Part shown: positions 18,095-27,974 of the stretch, piece after piece
How positions within the stretch are numbered: the first letter of the stretch is position 1
How the letters are laid out: each line of letters begins with the position of its first letter
Origin: Novosphingobium fluoreni
Lineage (GTDB): Bacteria > Pseudomonadota > Alphaproteobacteria > Sphingomonadales > Sphingomonadaceae
Length of the DNA: 64,000 nt
Assembly (NCBI RefSeq): GCF_014196615.1
Contig: NZ_JACIDY010000006.1
Coordinates: forward strand, 124,001-188,000
Reading direction: 5' to 3'
Program-made: the position numbers and the translations under genes
The notes under the pieces: generated by a model
The model's input: the letters and a program-made list of their open reading frames with translations, nothing else
What the model was told of the DNA's origin: nothing
Databases searched by the model: none

Positions 18095-18319
18095 ATGGAC
18101 GCAGATGCTGCAAAGCTGCTCGGAGCCGGTCTCGCTGCAATCGGTTGCGGCCTCGCCTCGATCGGCGTGGGCTCGGTCTTCGCCAAGTTCCTCGAAGGCG
18201 CGCTGCGCAACCCCGGTGCTGCCGACGCGCAGCAGGGCCGCCTGTTCATCGGTTTCGCCGGTGCTGAGCTCTTGGGCCTGCTGTCGTTCGTTGTTGCCGC
18301 GCTGCTGATCTTCGCCTGA
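18095..18319 (+). CDS. atpE: F0 ATP synthase subunit c
   Basis: The 74-residue proteolipid of the rotor ring, with two hydrophobic helices joined by the polar loop around RNPGAADAQQGR. The proton-binding glutamate lies in the second helix (GFAGAELLGLLSF). The ribosome-binding site AAAGGGAG is strong, as expected for a subunit needed in about ten copies per complex. A long stable hairpin lies 17 bases after the stop. Confidence 0.97.
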   Translation: MDADAAKLLGAGLAAIGCGLASIGVGSVFAKFLEGALRNPGAADAQQGRLFIGFAGAELLGLLSFVVAALLIFA

Positions 18320-18336
18320 TCGCGCGAACCGTCTGG

Positions 18337-18368
18337 GTCGAGCCGCTTCAGTCTGAGGCGGTCTCGAC
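18337..18368 (+). other. Intercistronic hairpin after atpE
   Basis: GTCGAG-CCGCTTCAG (18337-18351) pairs with CTGAGGCGG-T-CTCGAC (18353-18368): 15 base pairs with one bulge, one G-U pair and a minimal loop. No T-run follows, so it is not a classic terminator. Its place between the c-subunit gene and the b' gene suggests a role in mRNA stability or partial termination that favours atpE. Confidence 0.75.
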
Positions 18369-18408
18369 TGCTACGGTAATCCCCGACCACTCGAGACAGG
18401 GCTGACGG

Positions 18409-18903
18409 ATGCCACAGATTGCGCAGCTGGGCGAGTTCTACGCCAGTCAGATTTTCTGGCTGGTCGTGTTCTTCGGCCTGGCATTCTTCATCGTCGGGCG
18501 CGGAATGGTGCCCAAGGTGATGGACACCGTCGCCCATCGCGACAAACAGATTTCCGACGATTTCGCGGCGGCGGAGCAAGCCCGCCGTGAGGCGGACGTG
18601 CAGGAAGAGGCATGGCGCCAGCGTGAGAACGCTCGCCGCGCCGAGGCTCAATCGTTGATCGCCGATGCTCGTGCCAAGGCGACCCTTGCCTCCGAGAAGC
18701 GTCTGGGCGAAGCCCAGCGCGTGATTGACGGCAAGCTCGGTGAGGCCGAAGCTCGTATCGCTCAGGCCCTTGCATCCGCAAGTGCCGAGATCGAGAACGT
18801 GGCTACCGATGCTGCGCGCGATGTGATTGCGCGGGTTGCCGGTATCACCGTCGATGATGGTGCGGTTCGTTCGGCCGTTAAGGAGAAGCTTGCTCATGGC
18901 TGA
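18409..18903 (+). CDS. atpF2: F0 ATP synthase subunit b'
   Basis: One of the two b-type stator subunits. The 164-residue protein has one N-terminal membrane helix (FWLVVFFGLAFFIVGRGMVP) and a long, highly charged helical tail rich in Ala, Glu and Arg that would form a right-handed coiled coil with subunit b. As usual in alphaproteobacteria, the b' gene lies directly after atpE and before the b gene. The last eight bases overlap the next start. Confidence 0.93.
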   Translation: MPQIAQLGEFYASQIFWLVVFFGLAFFIVGRGMVPKVMDTVAHRDKQISDDFAAAEQARREADVQEEAWRQRENARRAEAQSLIADARAKATLASEKRLGEAQRVIDGKLGEAEARIAQALASASAEIENVATDAARDVIARVAGITVDDGAVRSAVKEKLAHG

Positions 18904-19474
18904 AGCTCCTGTGTCTGACGCCCACGCCGTCGCCGGCGAACCGGGTGTAGCTGCTGAAACCCACGCGGGTACCGAGGTGCATCACGCTGAGCCGCTGTTG
19001 CTCGGCATCGCGCCACCCGTCGCGGTTGTCAGCGCGTCGATGATCGTGCTGATCCTTATTGCATTGTGGAAGGGCGTTCCCAAGCTCGTGACGTCTGGTC
19101 TCGATGCCAAGATTGCCGATATCCGCAGCCAGCTGGAGCAGGCCAAGGCGCTGCGCGCCGAGGCTGAGGCGCTCCGCAAGGAATATGCCGACAAGATCGC
19201 CAGCGCTGAAAAGGACGTGGCGTCGATGCTTGATCATGCCCGTCATGAGGCGGAGGCGATCGTCGCGAAGGCTGAGGCGGATACCACCGATGTCATTGCG
19301 CGTCGGGAAAAGATGGCCCAGGACAAGATCGGTGCGGCGGAGCGTTCTGCCGTGGCTGATTTGCGTACGAAGGCGGCTCGCGCCGCTGCAGACGCCGCGC
19401 AGGGCCTTATCCGCGGGAACTACACGGCGCAGGCAGATCGCGCGCTTGTCGATCAATCGATCGGCGCCTTGTAG
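18896..19474 (+). CDS. atpF: F0 ATP synthase subunit b
   Basis: The second stator subunit, 192 residues. It has an Ala/His-rich N-terminal segment, one membrane helix (about residues 40-60, VAVVSASMIVLILIALWKGV) and a long charged coiled-coil tail. The start at ATG 18896 is chosen over upstream in-frame codons because AAGGAGAAG (18880-18888) sits at the right distance and the overlap with the b' gene is short. Last gene of the F0 operon; the F1 genes are not in this window, in line with the split arrangement of alphaproteobacteria. Confidence 0.94.
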   Translation: MAEAPVSDAHAVAGEPGVAAETHAGTEVHHAEPLLLGIAPPVAVVSASMIVLILIALWKGVPKLVTSGLDAKIADIRSQLEQAKALRAEAEALRKEYADKIASAEKDVASMLDHARHEAEAIVAKAEADTTDVIARREKMAQDKIGAAERSAVADLRTKAARAAADAAQGLIRGNYTAQADRALVDQSIGAL

Positions 19475-19502
19475 CTTTTTACGGGCTATATCGCTCCAAA
19501 CG

Positions 19503-19532
19503 AACCCCCGCCTCGTGCGGGGGTTTTTGTTT
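19503..19532 (+). terminator. Intrinsic terminator of the F0 operon
   Basis: CCCCCGC (19505-19511) pairs with GCGGGGG (19517-19523), extended by AA/TT, with TTTTTGTTT following. A textbook Rho-independent terminator 30 bases after atpF. Confidence 0.93.
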
Positions 19533-19560
19533 GTCGGCTGACGGTCGAGGCAATCCGGGA

Positions 19561-20130
19561 TTAGGTGGTCGGCGCCATTGCTTCCGGTCGGGCGTAGGCG
19601 AACATGTGCTGCACGTAATCGGCTTTGCCCAGGTCGATGCCACTGCTCCGCAAAATGGCGTAGGCGGCCATCACATGGAAGTAGAACTGGGGGATCGCCC
19701 AGTCGCGCACGTATTGCTCCGCTGTGAGGTCGAAAATAAGGCCGTTGGGCAGCGCATGGGATAGAGGGCGCTCAGGCGCTCCGCCATCGCTCCCCGAAGC
19801 CGATTGCTTCACCCATTCGACAGTCTCCCTGATATGGCGTTGCGCGTCGGCCAGAGTGCTAGGCTGTGTCCGCGCGTTCCTCCCTTCGTCGAGCAGGTCC
19901 GTCAATGCTGGAGGAAAGTTTTCTTCGCGCAGTCGGTGTATCCCCTCCCGTGCTTGGACACACGCGAAGCGAATCTGTGTGGCCAGCGGGAACATGTCCG
20001 ACGTCAGGCTGGAAAGCAAAAGCGCCTCCGCCTCGCCCCTAGGCAGTTGTGTCTCAGCCTTTTCCAGCCAGCGGGATAGAGCTTCCAACATCTGGATATA
20101 TGTCGGTGCCAGAAGGTTCATTAGCGACAT
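19561..20130 (-). CDS. DUF1993 family protein
   Basis: A 189-residue protein of the DUF1993 family, a DinB-like four-helix-bundle group of unknown function. Visible family features are the N-terminal TYIQMLEALSRWLEKAE, the central LTSDMFPLATQIRFACVQA and the C-terminal YFHVMAAYAILRSSGIDLGK followed by DYV. No catalytic role is established. It lies 43 bases downstream of gloB on the same strand and may be read through from it. Confidence 0.85.
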   Translation of the reverse strand: MSLMNLLAPTYIQMLEALSRWLEKAETQLPRGEAEALLLSSLTSDMFPLATQIRFACVQAREGIHRLREENFPPALTDLLDEGRNARTQPSTLADAQRHIRETVEWVKQSASGSDGGAPERPLSHALPNGLIFDLTAEQYVRDWAIPQFYFHVMAAYAILRSSGIDLGKADYVQHMFAYARPEAMAPTT

Positions 20131-20173
20131 ATGAAAGTATGACCTTGGTCTCTAGCGCGAAGCAGGGATGGCA

Positions 20174-20932
20174 TCAGAAAGCATCCTTGGCGGCCCGTAG
20201 CGCAGCGAACGTTGCCACGGCATCGCCAGCCCCCCATCGGGATTGCAAATCAGTGTCATCAGCCCGGAGGAACGGATTGGTCTCTAACTCCCGTCCCAGT
20301 TTCGTGGGAACGGTTGGGCGGTCTTGCGCACGACGTTTTTCCACCTCGGTGACGTAGGCCGCCAACTGCGCATTTTCCGGGTCTGCATGGATCGCGAAGC
20401 GCGCGTTGCCCGCGGTGTATTCATGGGCGCAGTAGATCAGCGTTTCGTGCGGAAGCTCCTTCAGACGGCTCAGACTTTGCCAAAATTGCGGAGCAGTGCC
20501 TTCGAACATGCGACCGCAACCTAACGCAAAGAGGGCGTCACCGACAAAGGCGATCGCTGCATCGGGAACATGAAACGCCACGTGCCCCAGTGTATGCCCG
20601 CCAACGTCGATCACATGGCCAGTGTATTCGCCTAGCTTTACCGTATCTCCGTGGTCTACCGTATGATCCACCCCGGCGATCCGGCTTGAGTCATTGACGG
20701 GCGCAGTGACGATGCAGCCAGTCGCAGCCTTGATCGCCTCGTTTCCTCCGGCATGGTCAGGATGCCAGTGGGTGTTCCAGATCTGGGTGATTTTCCAGCC
20801 TTTCAGCTGGGCCTGCCGAAGGTACTCCGACGCGTCGGGAGTATCGATGCATGCGGTCTCACCGCTTTCGGGGTCGTGCAGCAGGAACCCGTAGTTATCC
20901 GAAAGGCACGGGAATTGATGAACTTCGAGCAT
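20174..20932 (-). CDS. gloB: Hydroxyacylglutathione hydrolase (glyoxalase II)
   Basis: GloB hydrolyses S-lactoylglutathione to lactate and glutathione, completing methylglyoxal detoxification. The metallo-beta-lactamase motif THWHPDH (H55, H57, D59, H60) is intact, as are the later metal ligands in VGGHTLGHVAFH, FVGDALFALGCGR and YCAHEYT. The start at 20932 is chosen because GAGGAGAC lies eight bases upstream and the protein then begins MLEVHQFPC, as in the family; longer in-frame extensions run into the rpsA terminator. Length 252 residues, normal. Confidence 0.96.
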   Translation of the reverse strand: MLEVHQFPCLSDNYGFLLHDPESGETACIDTPDASEYLRQAQLKGWKITQIWNTHWHPDHAGGNEAIKAATGCIVTAPVNDSSRIAGVDHTVDHGDTVKLGEYTGHVIDVGGHTLGHVAFHVPDAAIAFVGDALFALGCGRMFEGTAPQFWQSLSRLKELPHETLIYCAHEYTAGNARFAIHADPENAQLAAYVTEVEKRRAQDRPTVPTKLGRELETNPFLRADDTDLQSRWGAGDAVATFAALRAAKDAF

Positions 20933-20972
20933 GAGTGTCTCCTCACCCGACTGTGTAGCGGATGAGAGCGCA

Positions 20973-21012
20973 AGAAAAAGCCCACCGCGGCGTTTGGCCG
21001 GGCGGGCTTTTC
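20973..21012 (-). terminator. Intrinsic terminator of rpsA
   Basis: On the minus strand AGCCCGCC-CGGC pairs with GCCG-CGGTGGGCT around CAAAC, flanked by AAAA on one side and TTTTTC on the other. Symmetric enough to work in both directions. It separates rpsA from gloB. Confidence 0.88.
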
Positions 21013-21083
21013 TATTTGATCGTGCCGGGCTGAACCCGAGACGAGGGGGCCGGAGAGTTGTGGCTCTGCGGCCCGCGTACGGC

Positions 21084-22805
<1,722 letters not shown>

Positions 22806-23045
22806 AAATGCAATGTCTCTCTACGTACTGATTTTCCGGCCAGGCGGTTGTTTCCGCCGGTCTTTCTTCCGATGCCGCACCATGCGGCAAACGGGCCAAA
22901 AAGGGCCGAACTGCCCGCGGGGCCGGATACCCGAGCGGGCGCCTTCCCGATCAAAAAGGTCAGAAAAGCTGCTGGCCTCTACTCCCTCGCAGGGCAAGAT
23001 GCAACTGCGGGGAGGGCGATCGCCGACGTCGGTCCGATCCGGTAA
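22806..23045 (-). promoter_or_regulatory. Structured leader between cmk and rpsA
   Basis: This 240-base gap holds no gene. On the minus strand it contains a weak terminator-like GGGC-N6-GCCC-TTTTT (about 22898-22916), then hairpins GCCGCA-TGG-TGCGGC (22874-22888) and GGCGG-AAACAA-CCGCC (22843-22858) close to the rpsA start. In gammaproteobacteria S1 represses its own mRNA through a hairpin leader; a similar role here is inference. Confidence 0.45.
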
Positions 23046-23684
23046 TCAGGCGTCGGCGGTGCGGAGGCTCTGGCGATCCTGGGCGATCTGAATGGCGGAG
23101 GCGATCGCGGCGTCTCGGTCGAGATTGCTCGTGTCCAACACGATGGCGTCATCGGCGACGATAAGGGGTGCGTCCTTGCGCGAGGTATCGCGGGCGTCCC
23201 TGGCCCTCAAGTCGTTGGCGATATCGCTCAGGCTAACGTCGCGACCTTGCACTAGCATCTCCCGGTGACGGCGCTCGGCGCGGGCCTCGACGCTAGCGGT
23301 GACGAAGAGTTTGATCTGCGCTTCGGGCACGATCACCGTGCCAATGTCCCGTCCATCCAGTACAGCGCCTCCAGGCTGGTTCGCAAAGCTGCGCTGCCGC
23401 TCGAAGAGGGCCTGGCGGACGGATGGATGGATCGACACGCGACTGGCGAGGCCGCCGGTGATTTCCGAGCGCAGTTCGGGGTCGTTCAACAACTCTTCCG
23501 CGAACGTGGTCGCGGCCAGAGCGTCCGCCGGATCGTCGGGATTTCCGCCAGCGAGGACGCATTGTCGGCCAACCGCGCGATAAAGCAGCCCAGTGTCGAG
23601 ATGAGGCAGATCGAAATGCGCGGCCAAGGCTTTGGAGATCGTGCCCTTGCCCGAGGCGGTCGGGCCGTCGACCGCGATGATCAC
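23046..23684 (-). CDS. cmk: Cytidylate kinase
   Basis: Cmk phosphorylates CMP and dCMP. The 212-residue protein has the P-loop GPTASGKGTISKALA near the N-terminus, DTGLLYRAVG, the arginine/aspartate site DGRDIGTVIVPEA and the lid region RARDARDTSRKDAPL. The start overlaps the aroA stop by four bases (23681-23684), so aroA and cmk are translationally coupled. Confidence 0.96.
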   Translation of the reverse strand: MIIAVDGPTASGKGTISKALAAHFDLPHLDTGLLYRAVGRQCVLAGGNPDDPADALAATTFAEELLNDPELRSEITGGLASRVSIHPSVRQALFERQRSFANQPGGAVLDGRDIGTVIVPEAQIKLFVTASVEARAERRHREMLVQGRDVSLSDIANDLRARDARDTSRKDAPLIVADDAIVLDTSNLDRDAAIASAIQIAQDRQSLRTADA

Positions 23685-25036
23685 GCCGCTACCTCATCGG
23701 CGAGAGTATCCAGCAGGCTCTCAAACGTGGGGAAGCTTGTCGCGATCGGACGGGTATCGTCGATCTCGATGCCTTGGCTGCTCGCCATTCCCGCAATCGC
23801 CATGCTCATGGCGATGCGATGATCGAGATGCGTGACAATCGGTTCGCGAGAATTGCCGGACAGGGGCGCCCCGCCGGTACCGTCGATGATAAGACCATCC
23901 TCGCGCTCTTCGATCCGGGCACCCGCCAGCGTCAGAGCCGAGGCCATCGCCGCCAGACGATCGGATTCCTTCACGCGCAACTCGTCCAGCCCGGTCGTGA
24001 CCGTTCGCCCTTGCGCGACCGATGCCGCGACGAACAGTGCCGGAAATTCATCGATCATGCTGGGCGCGACGGCGGGGTCGACCTCGATGCCGCGCAAAGT
24101 GGAGTGGCGGACGCGCAGATCCGCGACCGGCTCGCCGCCCACTTCCCGGCGATCGATTTCATCGATGCTGCCGCCCATCTGTCGAAGCACATCGAACAGG
24201 GCAGAGCGCGTAGGATTGAGGCCGACGTTCTCGATGATCACGTCCGACCCTTCAACGATCAGCGCGGCCACCACGAAGAACGCGGCGGAGCTGGGGTCGC
24301 CGGGGACGTCGATCGTCTGAGGCTTCAATTCGGCTTGTCCGGAAAGCGTGATGACCCGGGTGCCGTTCGGATCCACATCCACCATCAAGTCGGCACCGAA
24401 ACCTTTGAGCATGCGTTCGGAGTGATCGCGCGTCGGAACGGGCTCGATGACCGTGGTTTGACCCGGCGTATTAAGCCCAGCGAGCAGTACCGCACTTTTC
24501 ACTTGGGCCGAGGCCACCGGTAGGCGGTACTGGATCGGCACGGCGGGTGAAGCGCCGCGCAGGATCAATGGCAGGCGTCCGCCGGCGCTGGCCGCGATGT
24601 CGGCGCCCATCTGCGACAAGGGCTCGATCACGCGTCCCATCGGTCGTTTGGACAAGCTGGCATCACCGGTGAAAGTGGCCTGGATCGGATGGCTCGCCAC
24701 CAAACCCATCAGCAGCCGGGTGGAGGTTCCCGAATTACCCATGTCCAGCGCCGTCTCTGGCTGCAGCAAGGCGCCAACGCCCACTCCGTTGACCATCCAG
24801 TCACCTGTGCCGACACGCTCTACATGCGCACCCATCGCCCGCATGGCAGCGGCTGTCGCCAGCACGTCCTCACCTTCCAAGAGCCCGGAAATCCGGCTTT
24901 CTCCGACGGCGAGGGAGGATAGCATGATCGCACGATGGCTGATCGACTTGTCGCCAGGCACGCGGATGCGACCGCGTAACGGGCCGCTCGCCTGGAAACG
25001 GCGCGGGCGCATCGGAGAGGTCGGGTCGGCGGTCAC
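23681..25036 (-). CDS. aroA: EPSP synthase, class II-like
   Basis: AroA makes 5-enolpyruvylshikimate-3-phosphate in aromatic amino-acid synthesis. Visible motifs are PGDKSISHRAIML, the PEP-site loop DMGNSGTSTRLLMG, GDPSSAAFFVVAA and the C-terminal LDHRIAMSMAIAG. The overall character is that of the Agrobacterium CP4-like class; the loop has Gly where CP4 has Ala. I place the start at GTG 25034-25036, which gives 451 residues and a normal N-terminus; an ATG at 25012 is possible, and the frame remains open to 25099. First gene of aroA-cmk-(rpsA). Confidence 0.93.
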   Translation of the reverse strand: MTADPTSPMRPRRFQASGPLRGRIRVPGDKSISHRAIMLSSLAVGESRISGLLEGEDVLATAAAMRAMGAHVERVGTGDWMVNGVGVGALLQPETALDMGNSGTSTRLLMGLVASHPIQATFTGDASLSKRPMGRVIEPLSQMGADIAASAGGRLPLILRGASPAVPIQYRLPVASAQVKSAVLLAGLNTPGQTTVIEPVPTRDHSERMLKGFGADLMVDVDPNGTRVITLSGQAELKPQTIDVPGDPSSAAFFVVAALIVEGSDVIIENVGLNPTRSALFDVLRQMGGSIDEIDRREVGGEPVADLRVRHSTLRGIEVDPAVAPSMIDEFPALFVAASVAQGRTVTTGLDELRVKESDRLAAMASALTLAGARIEEREDGLIIDGTGGAPLSGNSREPIVTHLDHRIAMSMAIAGMASSQGIEIDDTRPIATSFPTFESLLDTLADEVAA

Positions 25037-25226
25037 GTATGGGGCTTTCACTAGGTGGCGGCTAAGCGCGGGAAGCGCGCGGCTTTTGACAGGAGCCACC
25101 GGCTATGGCAAGGCGCGCGCCCTGATGCGTCCCTTCACCGCTTGATTTCGCGGCGGGGCCTAACCATCAAGTACGCGAACTTTCAGCGCGATCCTTTTGG
25201 GGGATGGCGCCAGACGAGGATAATTC

Positions 25227-25547
25227 ATGGTCAAGCCTGAGTGGGGCGCCAAGCACGGCTGCCCGAAATGCGGCACTCGTTTTTATGACCTCGGCAAGGA
25301 TGACCCGGTCACCTGCATCGAGTGCGGCAATAGCTGGACGCCTGAGCCTGTGCTCAAGTCCAAGCAGCCGGTCGCCTTCGAGGAAGTGCAGAAGAAGGAG
25401 GTCGTCGAGGAGCAGGATGACGATCTGGCCGAAGAGGATCTCGACATCGACGAGGACGGCGATTCGCCGGACAACGATGTCGATCTCGGCGGGGACGACG
25501 ATCTTGGCATCGGCGCAGCGGCCGATGAGAACGAGCACGATACGTAA
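25227..25547 (+). CDS. FYDLN-acid (TIGR02300) zinc-ribbon protein
   Basis: A 106-residue protein of the alphaproteobacterial FYDLN-acid family. The N-terminal half is a zinc ribbon with CPKC and CIEC around the name-giving motif FYDLGKDDP; the C-terminal half is almost entirely acidic (Asp/Glu, with a repeated DDLAEEDLDIDEDGD-like pattern) and is probably disordered. Function unknown. It is divergent from aroA and followed by a strong terminator, so it is a single-gene unit. Confidence 0.93.
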   Translation: MVKPEWGAKHGCPKCGTRFYDLGKDDPVTCIECGNSWTPEPVLKSKQPVAFEEVQKKEVVEEQDDDLAEEDLDIDEDGDSPDNDVDLGGDDDLGIGAAADENEHDT

Positions 25548-25553
25548 TCGTCA

Positions 25554-25589
25554 CGGGGCGGCGAAACCTCTTTTCCGCCCCGCAATTTT
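25554..25589 (+). terminator. Intrinsic terminator of the FYDLN gene
   Basis: CGGGGCGG (25554-25561) pairs with CCGCCCCG (25575-25582) and is followed by CAATTTTC. Starts six bases after the stop codon. Confidence 0.88.
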
Positions 25590-25690
25590 CCCTCTTGCCA
25601 ACCCTGGGAGCCGCCACTAGAGGGGCGGTCCTCCCGGGGTTCGACCTAGGGGTGGACAGGCCTCCCAGGGCTTGTCCGAATGAATGGAAC

Positions 25691-25766
<76 letters not shown>

Positions 25767-26032
25767 TTCTGTCGGTATGGCGATATTTGGTCCATGCCGG
25801 GCTGCGAACGCTAGCCCCCTGCGCATCCGGTGCATACGACCAAGATGGTCGCCTCGCCCCGGTTCTCGGAGGCCGTTATTCTCACTCCGGCCTGAATCAA
25901 ATCTCACCACACCTTTGCGACTGTTCACGGTCGCGGAGCGGTGACTATTTCTACGCTGGCTGACGAGGTTTCGTCCGCCGGCGTTTTTGGCGTTTCGCGG
26001 GTTTTCGCTCGTGGCAACTGGAGTGGACAGTG
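25767..26032 (+). promoter_or_regulatory. Structured region between tRNA-Ala and ffh
   Basis: This 266-base gap has no convincing gene. It contains hairpins CGACC/GGTCG (25837-25851), AGGCCG/CGGCCT (25870-25893) and GCGAC/GTCGC (25917-25934), then a full terminator at 25954-25988 only 45 bases before the ffh ATG. It could be a tRNA trailer, a small RNA, or an attenuator leader of the ffh operon. Confidence 0.45.
25954..25988 (+). terminator. Terminator or attenuator upstream of ffh
   Basis: CGCTGGC-T-GACGA (25954-25966) pairs with TCGTC-C-GCCGGCG (25971-25983) around GGTT, with one mismatch and one G-T pair, followed by TTTTT. It ends 44 bases before the ffh start, leaving little room for a separate ffh promoter. 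Confidence 0.82.
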
Positions 26033-27469
26033 ATGTTCGACAGTCTTTCGGATCGCCTTGGTGGTGTGTTCGACAAGCTGCGTGGGCGCGGTGCGCTCAA
26101 GGAGCAGGATGTCCGCGATGCCATGCGCGAAGTGCGCATCGCGCTGCTCGAGGCAGACGTGGCGCTGCCGGTTGTGCGCCGCTTCGTCGACCAGGTCACG
26201 GAAAAGGCGGTAGGTCAGGACGTGCTGCGCTCGGTCACGCCGGGTCAGCAAGTCGTCAAGATCGTCAACGATGCGCTCATCGAGACGCTGGGCGGCGATA
26301 CCGCGCCCGAGCTTGACCTCAACGCCACGCCGCCAATCGTCATCATGATGGTGGGTCTCCAGGGCTCGGGTAAGACCACCAGCACCGCCAAGATTGCCAA
26401 GCTTCTGAAGGAGAAGCACGGCAAGAAGGCGATGATGGCCTCCTTGGACGTCAACCGCCCGGCGGCGCAGGAGCAGCTGAAAGTCCTGGGCGAGCAGGTG
26501 GGTGTCGCTACCCTGCCGATCATCGCCGGCCAGCAGCCGACCGAGATCGCGACACGCGCGTTGCAGTCGGCCAGGCTGCAGGCAGTGGACGTGCTGCTGC
26601 TCGATACCGCCGGTCGTCTGCACGTCGATCAGCAGTTGATGGACGAGATGAAGGCGGTTTCCGCCATCTCGACCCCGCGCGAAGTGCTGCTGGTCGTCGA
26701 TTCGCTGACCGGGCAGGATGCGGTCAACGTCGCGCAGTCATTCGCGGGGCAGGTCGACCTGACCGGCGTCGTGCTGACGCGTATGGACGGCGATGCGCGC
26801 GGTGGTGCGGCTCTGTCGATGCGGGCCGTCACCGGCAAGCCGATCAAGTTCGCCGGTACCGGTGAGAAGCTTGACGCGATCGAGGTATTCCAGCCCGCTC
26901 GCGTCGCCAATCGCATCCTGGGCATGGGCGACATCGTCAGCCTCGTCGAGAAAGCGGCCGAGGCGGTCAAGCTTGAGGATGCCGAAGCGCTCGCCAAGCG
27001 CATGGAGCAGGGCAAGTTCGACATGAACGACCTGCGCATGCAGCTCAAGCAGATGCAGAACATGGGCGGCATCGGCGCCCTGGCGGGACTAATGCCGGGC
27101 ATGAAGAAGGCCAAGGCGGCGATGGCATCCTCCGGCATGGACGAGCGCGTGTTGCTGCGCATGGATGCGATCATCGGCTCGATGACGCCCAAGGAGCGCA
27201 GCAATCCCGCGCTGCTGAACGCCAAGCGCAAGATCCGCGTCGCCAACGGCTCTGGCACCCAGGTGCAGGACGTGAACAAGCTCCTGAAAATGCATCAGGA
27301 AATGTCCAAGGCGATGAAGCAGATCAAGAAGATGGGCGGGCTCAAGGGCCTTGCCGCGATGTTCGGCAAAGGCGGCCTAGAAGGCGCCATGCCCGGCCTG
27401 GGCAATGCCCTTGGCGGTATGGGTGGCGGCGTCGGCAGCCTGCCCGATATGAGCAAATTCAAGAAGTAA
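26033..27469 (+). CDS. ffh: Signal recognition particle protein Ffh
   Basis: Ffh is the GTPase of the bacterial signal recognition particle and delivers inner-membrane proteins to FtsY. The N domain (SDRLGGVFDKLRGRG, REVRIALLEADVAL) is followed by the G domain with GLQGSGKTT (108-116), DTAGRL, and TRMDGDARGGAAL, then by the methionine-rich M domain (about 300 onward) that binds 4.5S RNA and signal peptides. A Gly/Met-rich tail closes the protein. The start is taken as ATG 26033, with GGAG at 26020-26023; GTG 26030 is also in frame. It leads the ffh-rpsP-rimM-trmD-rplS operon. Confidence 0.97.
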   Translation: MFDSLSDRLGGVFDKLRGRGALKEQDVRDAMREVRIALLEADVALPVVRRFVDQVTEKAVGQDVLRSVTPGQQVVKIVNDALIETLGGDTAPELDLNATPPIVIMMVGLQGSGKTTSTAKIAKLLKEKHGKKAMMASLDVNRPAAQEQLKVLGEQVGVATLPIIAGQQPTEIATRALQSARLQAVDVLLLDTAGRLHVDQQLMDEMKAVSAISTPREVLLVVDSLTGQDAVNVAQSFAGQVDLTGVVLTRMDGDARGGAALSMRAVTGKPIKFAGTGEKLDAIEVFQPARVANRILGMGDIVSLVEKAAEAVKLEDAEALAKRMEQGKFDMNDLRMQLKQMQNMGGIGALAGLMPGMKKAKAAMASSGMDERVLLRMDAIIGSMTPKERSNPALLNAKRKIRVANGSGTQVQDVNKLLKMHQEMSKAMKQIKKMGGLKGLAAMFGKGGLEGAMPGLGNALGGMGGGVGSLPDMSKFKK

Positions 27470-27498
27470 TCATTAGAATCTAGAAGGAAGGTTGAACA

Positions 27499-27957
27499 AT
27501 GTCCGTAGCAATCCGTCTCTCGCGCGGTGGCGCCAAGAAGCGTCCGTATTATCGCATCGTCGTCACCAACAGCCGTAGCCCGCGCGACGGCAAGTATTTG
27601 GAGCAGGTGGGCACCTACAACCCGGTTCTCGCCAAGGATGACGCGAACCGCGTGACGCTGGTCGAAGATCGCGTGCGCTACTGGCTGGGCGTGGGTGCGC
27701 AGCCGACCGACCGCGTCGCGCGTATGCTCGACAAGGCCGGCATCAAGGAGCGTGCGGCCACCAACAACCCGAACAAGGCCGAGCCGGGCAAGAAGGCCAA
27801 GGATCGCGCCGAGGACAAGGCCGCCAAGGCTGCTGAGGCCGAAGAAGCTGCAAAGGCAGCACAGGCCTCCTCGGCCGAAGCTCCGGCTGAGGGCGCTGAG
27901 AACCCTGGCGCCGAAGAGGCTCAGGTCGAGAGCAGCGAGGCTCCGGCTGAAGGCTGA
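27499..27957 (+). CDS. rpsP: 30S ribosomal protein S16 with acidic C-terminal tail
   Basis: The first ~80 residues are a normal S16: [32 protein letters not shown] and the conserved [15 protein letters not shown] region. The protein then continues for about 65 residues of Ala, Glu and Lys with near-repeats of SSEAPAEG, giving 152 residues against roughly 80-90 in E. coli. Long Ala/Glu tails on S16 are common in alphaproteobacteria; their role is unknown. AAGGAAGG at 27483-27490 is a strong ribosome-binding site. Confidence 0.97.
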   Translation: MSVAIRLSRGGAKKRPYYRIVVTNSRSPRDGKYLEQVGTYNPVLAKDDANRVTLVEDRVRYWLGVGAQPTDRVARMLDKAGIKERAATNNPNKAEPGKKAKDRAEDKAAKAAEAEEAAKAAQASSAEAPAEGAENPGAEEAQVESSEAPAEG

Positions 27958-27974
27958 TAGCCGAGGCGGAACCT

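Noticed and set aside
25767..26032. 4.5S signal-recognition RNA next to ffh
   Set aside because: Looked for the conserved SRP domain with its GGAA-type loop and internal bulges; not found.
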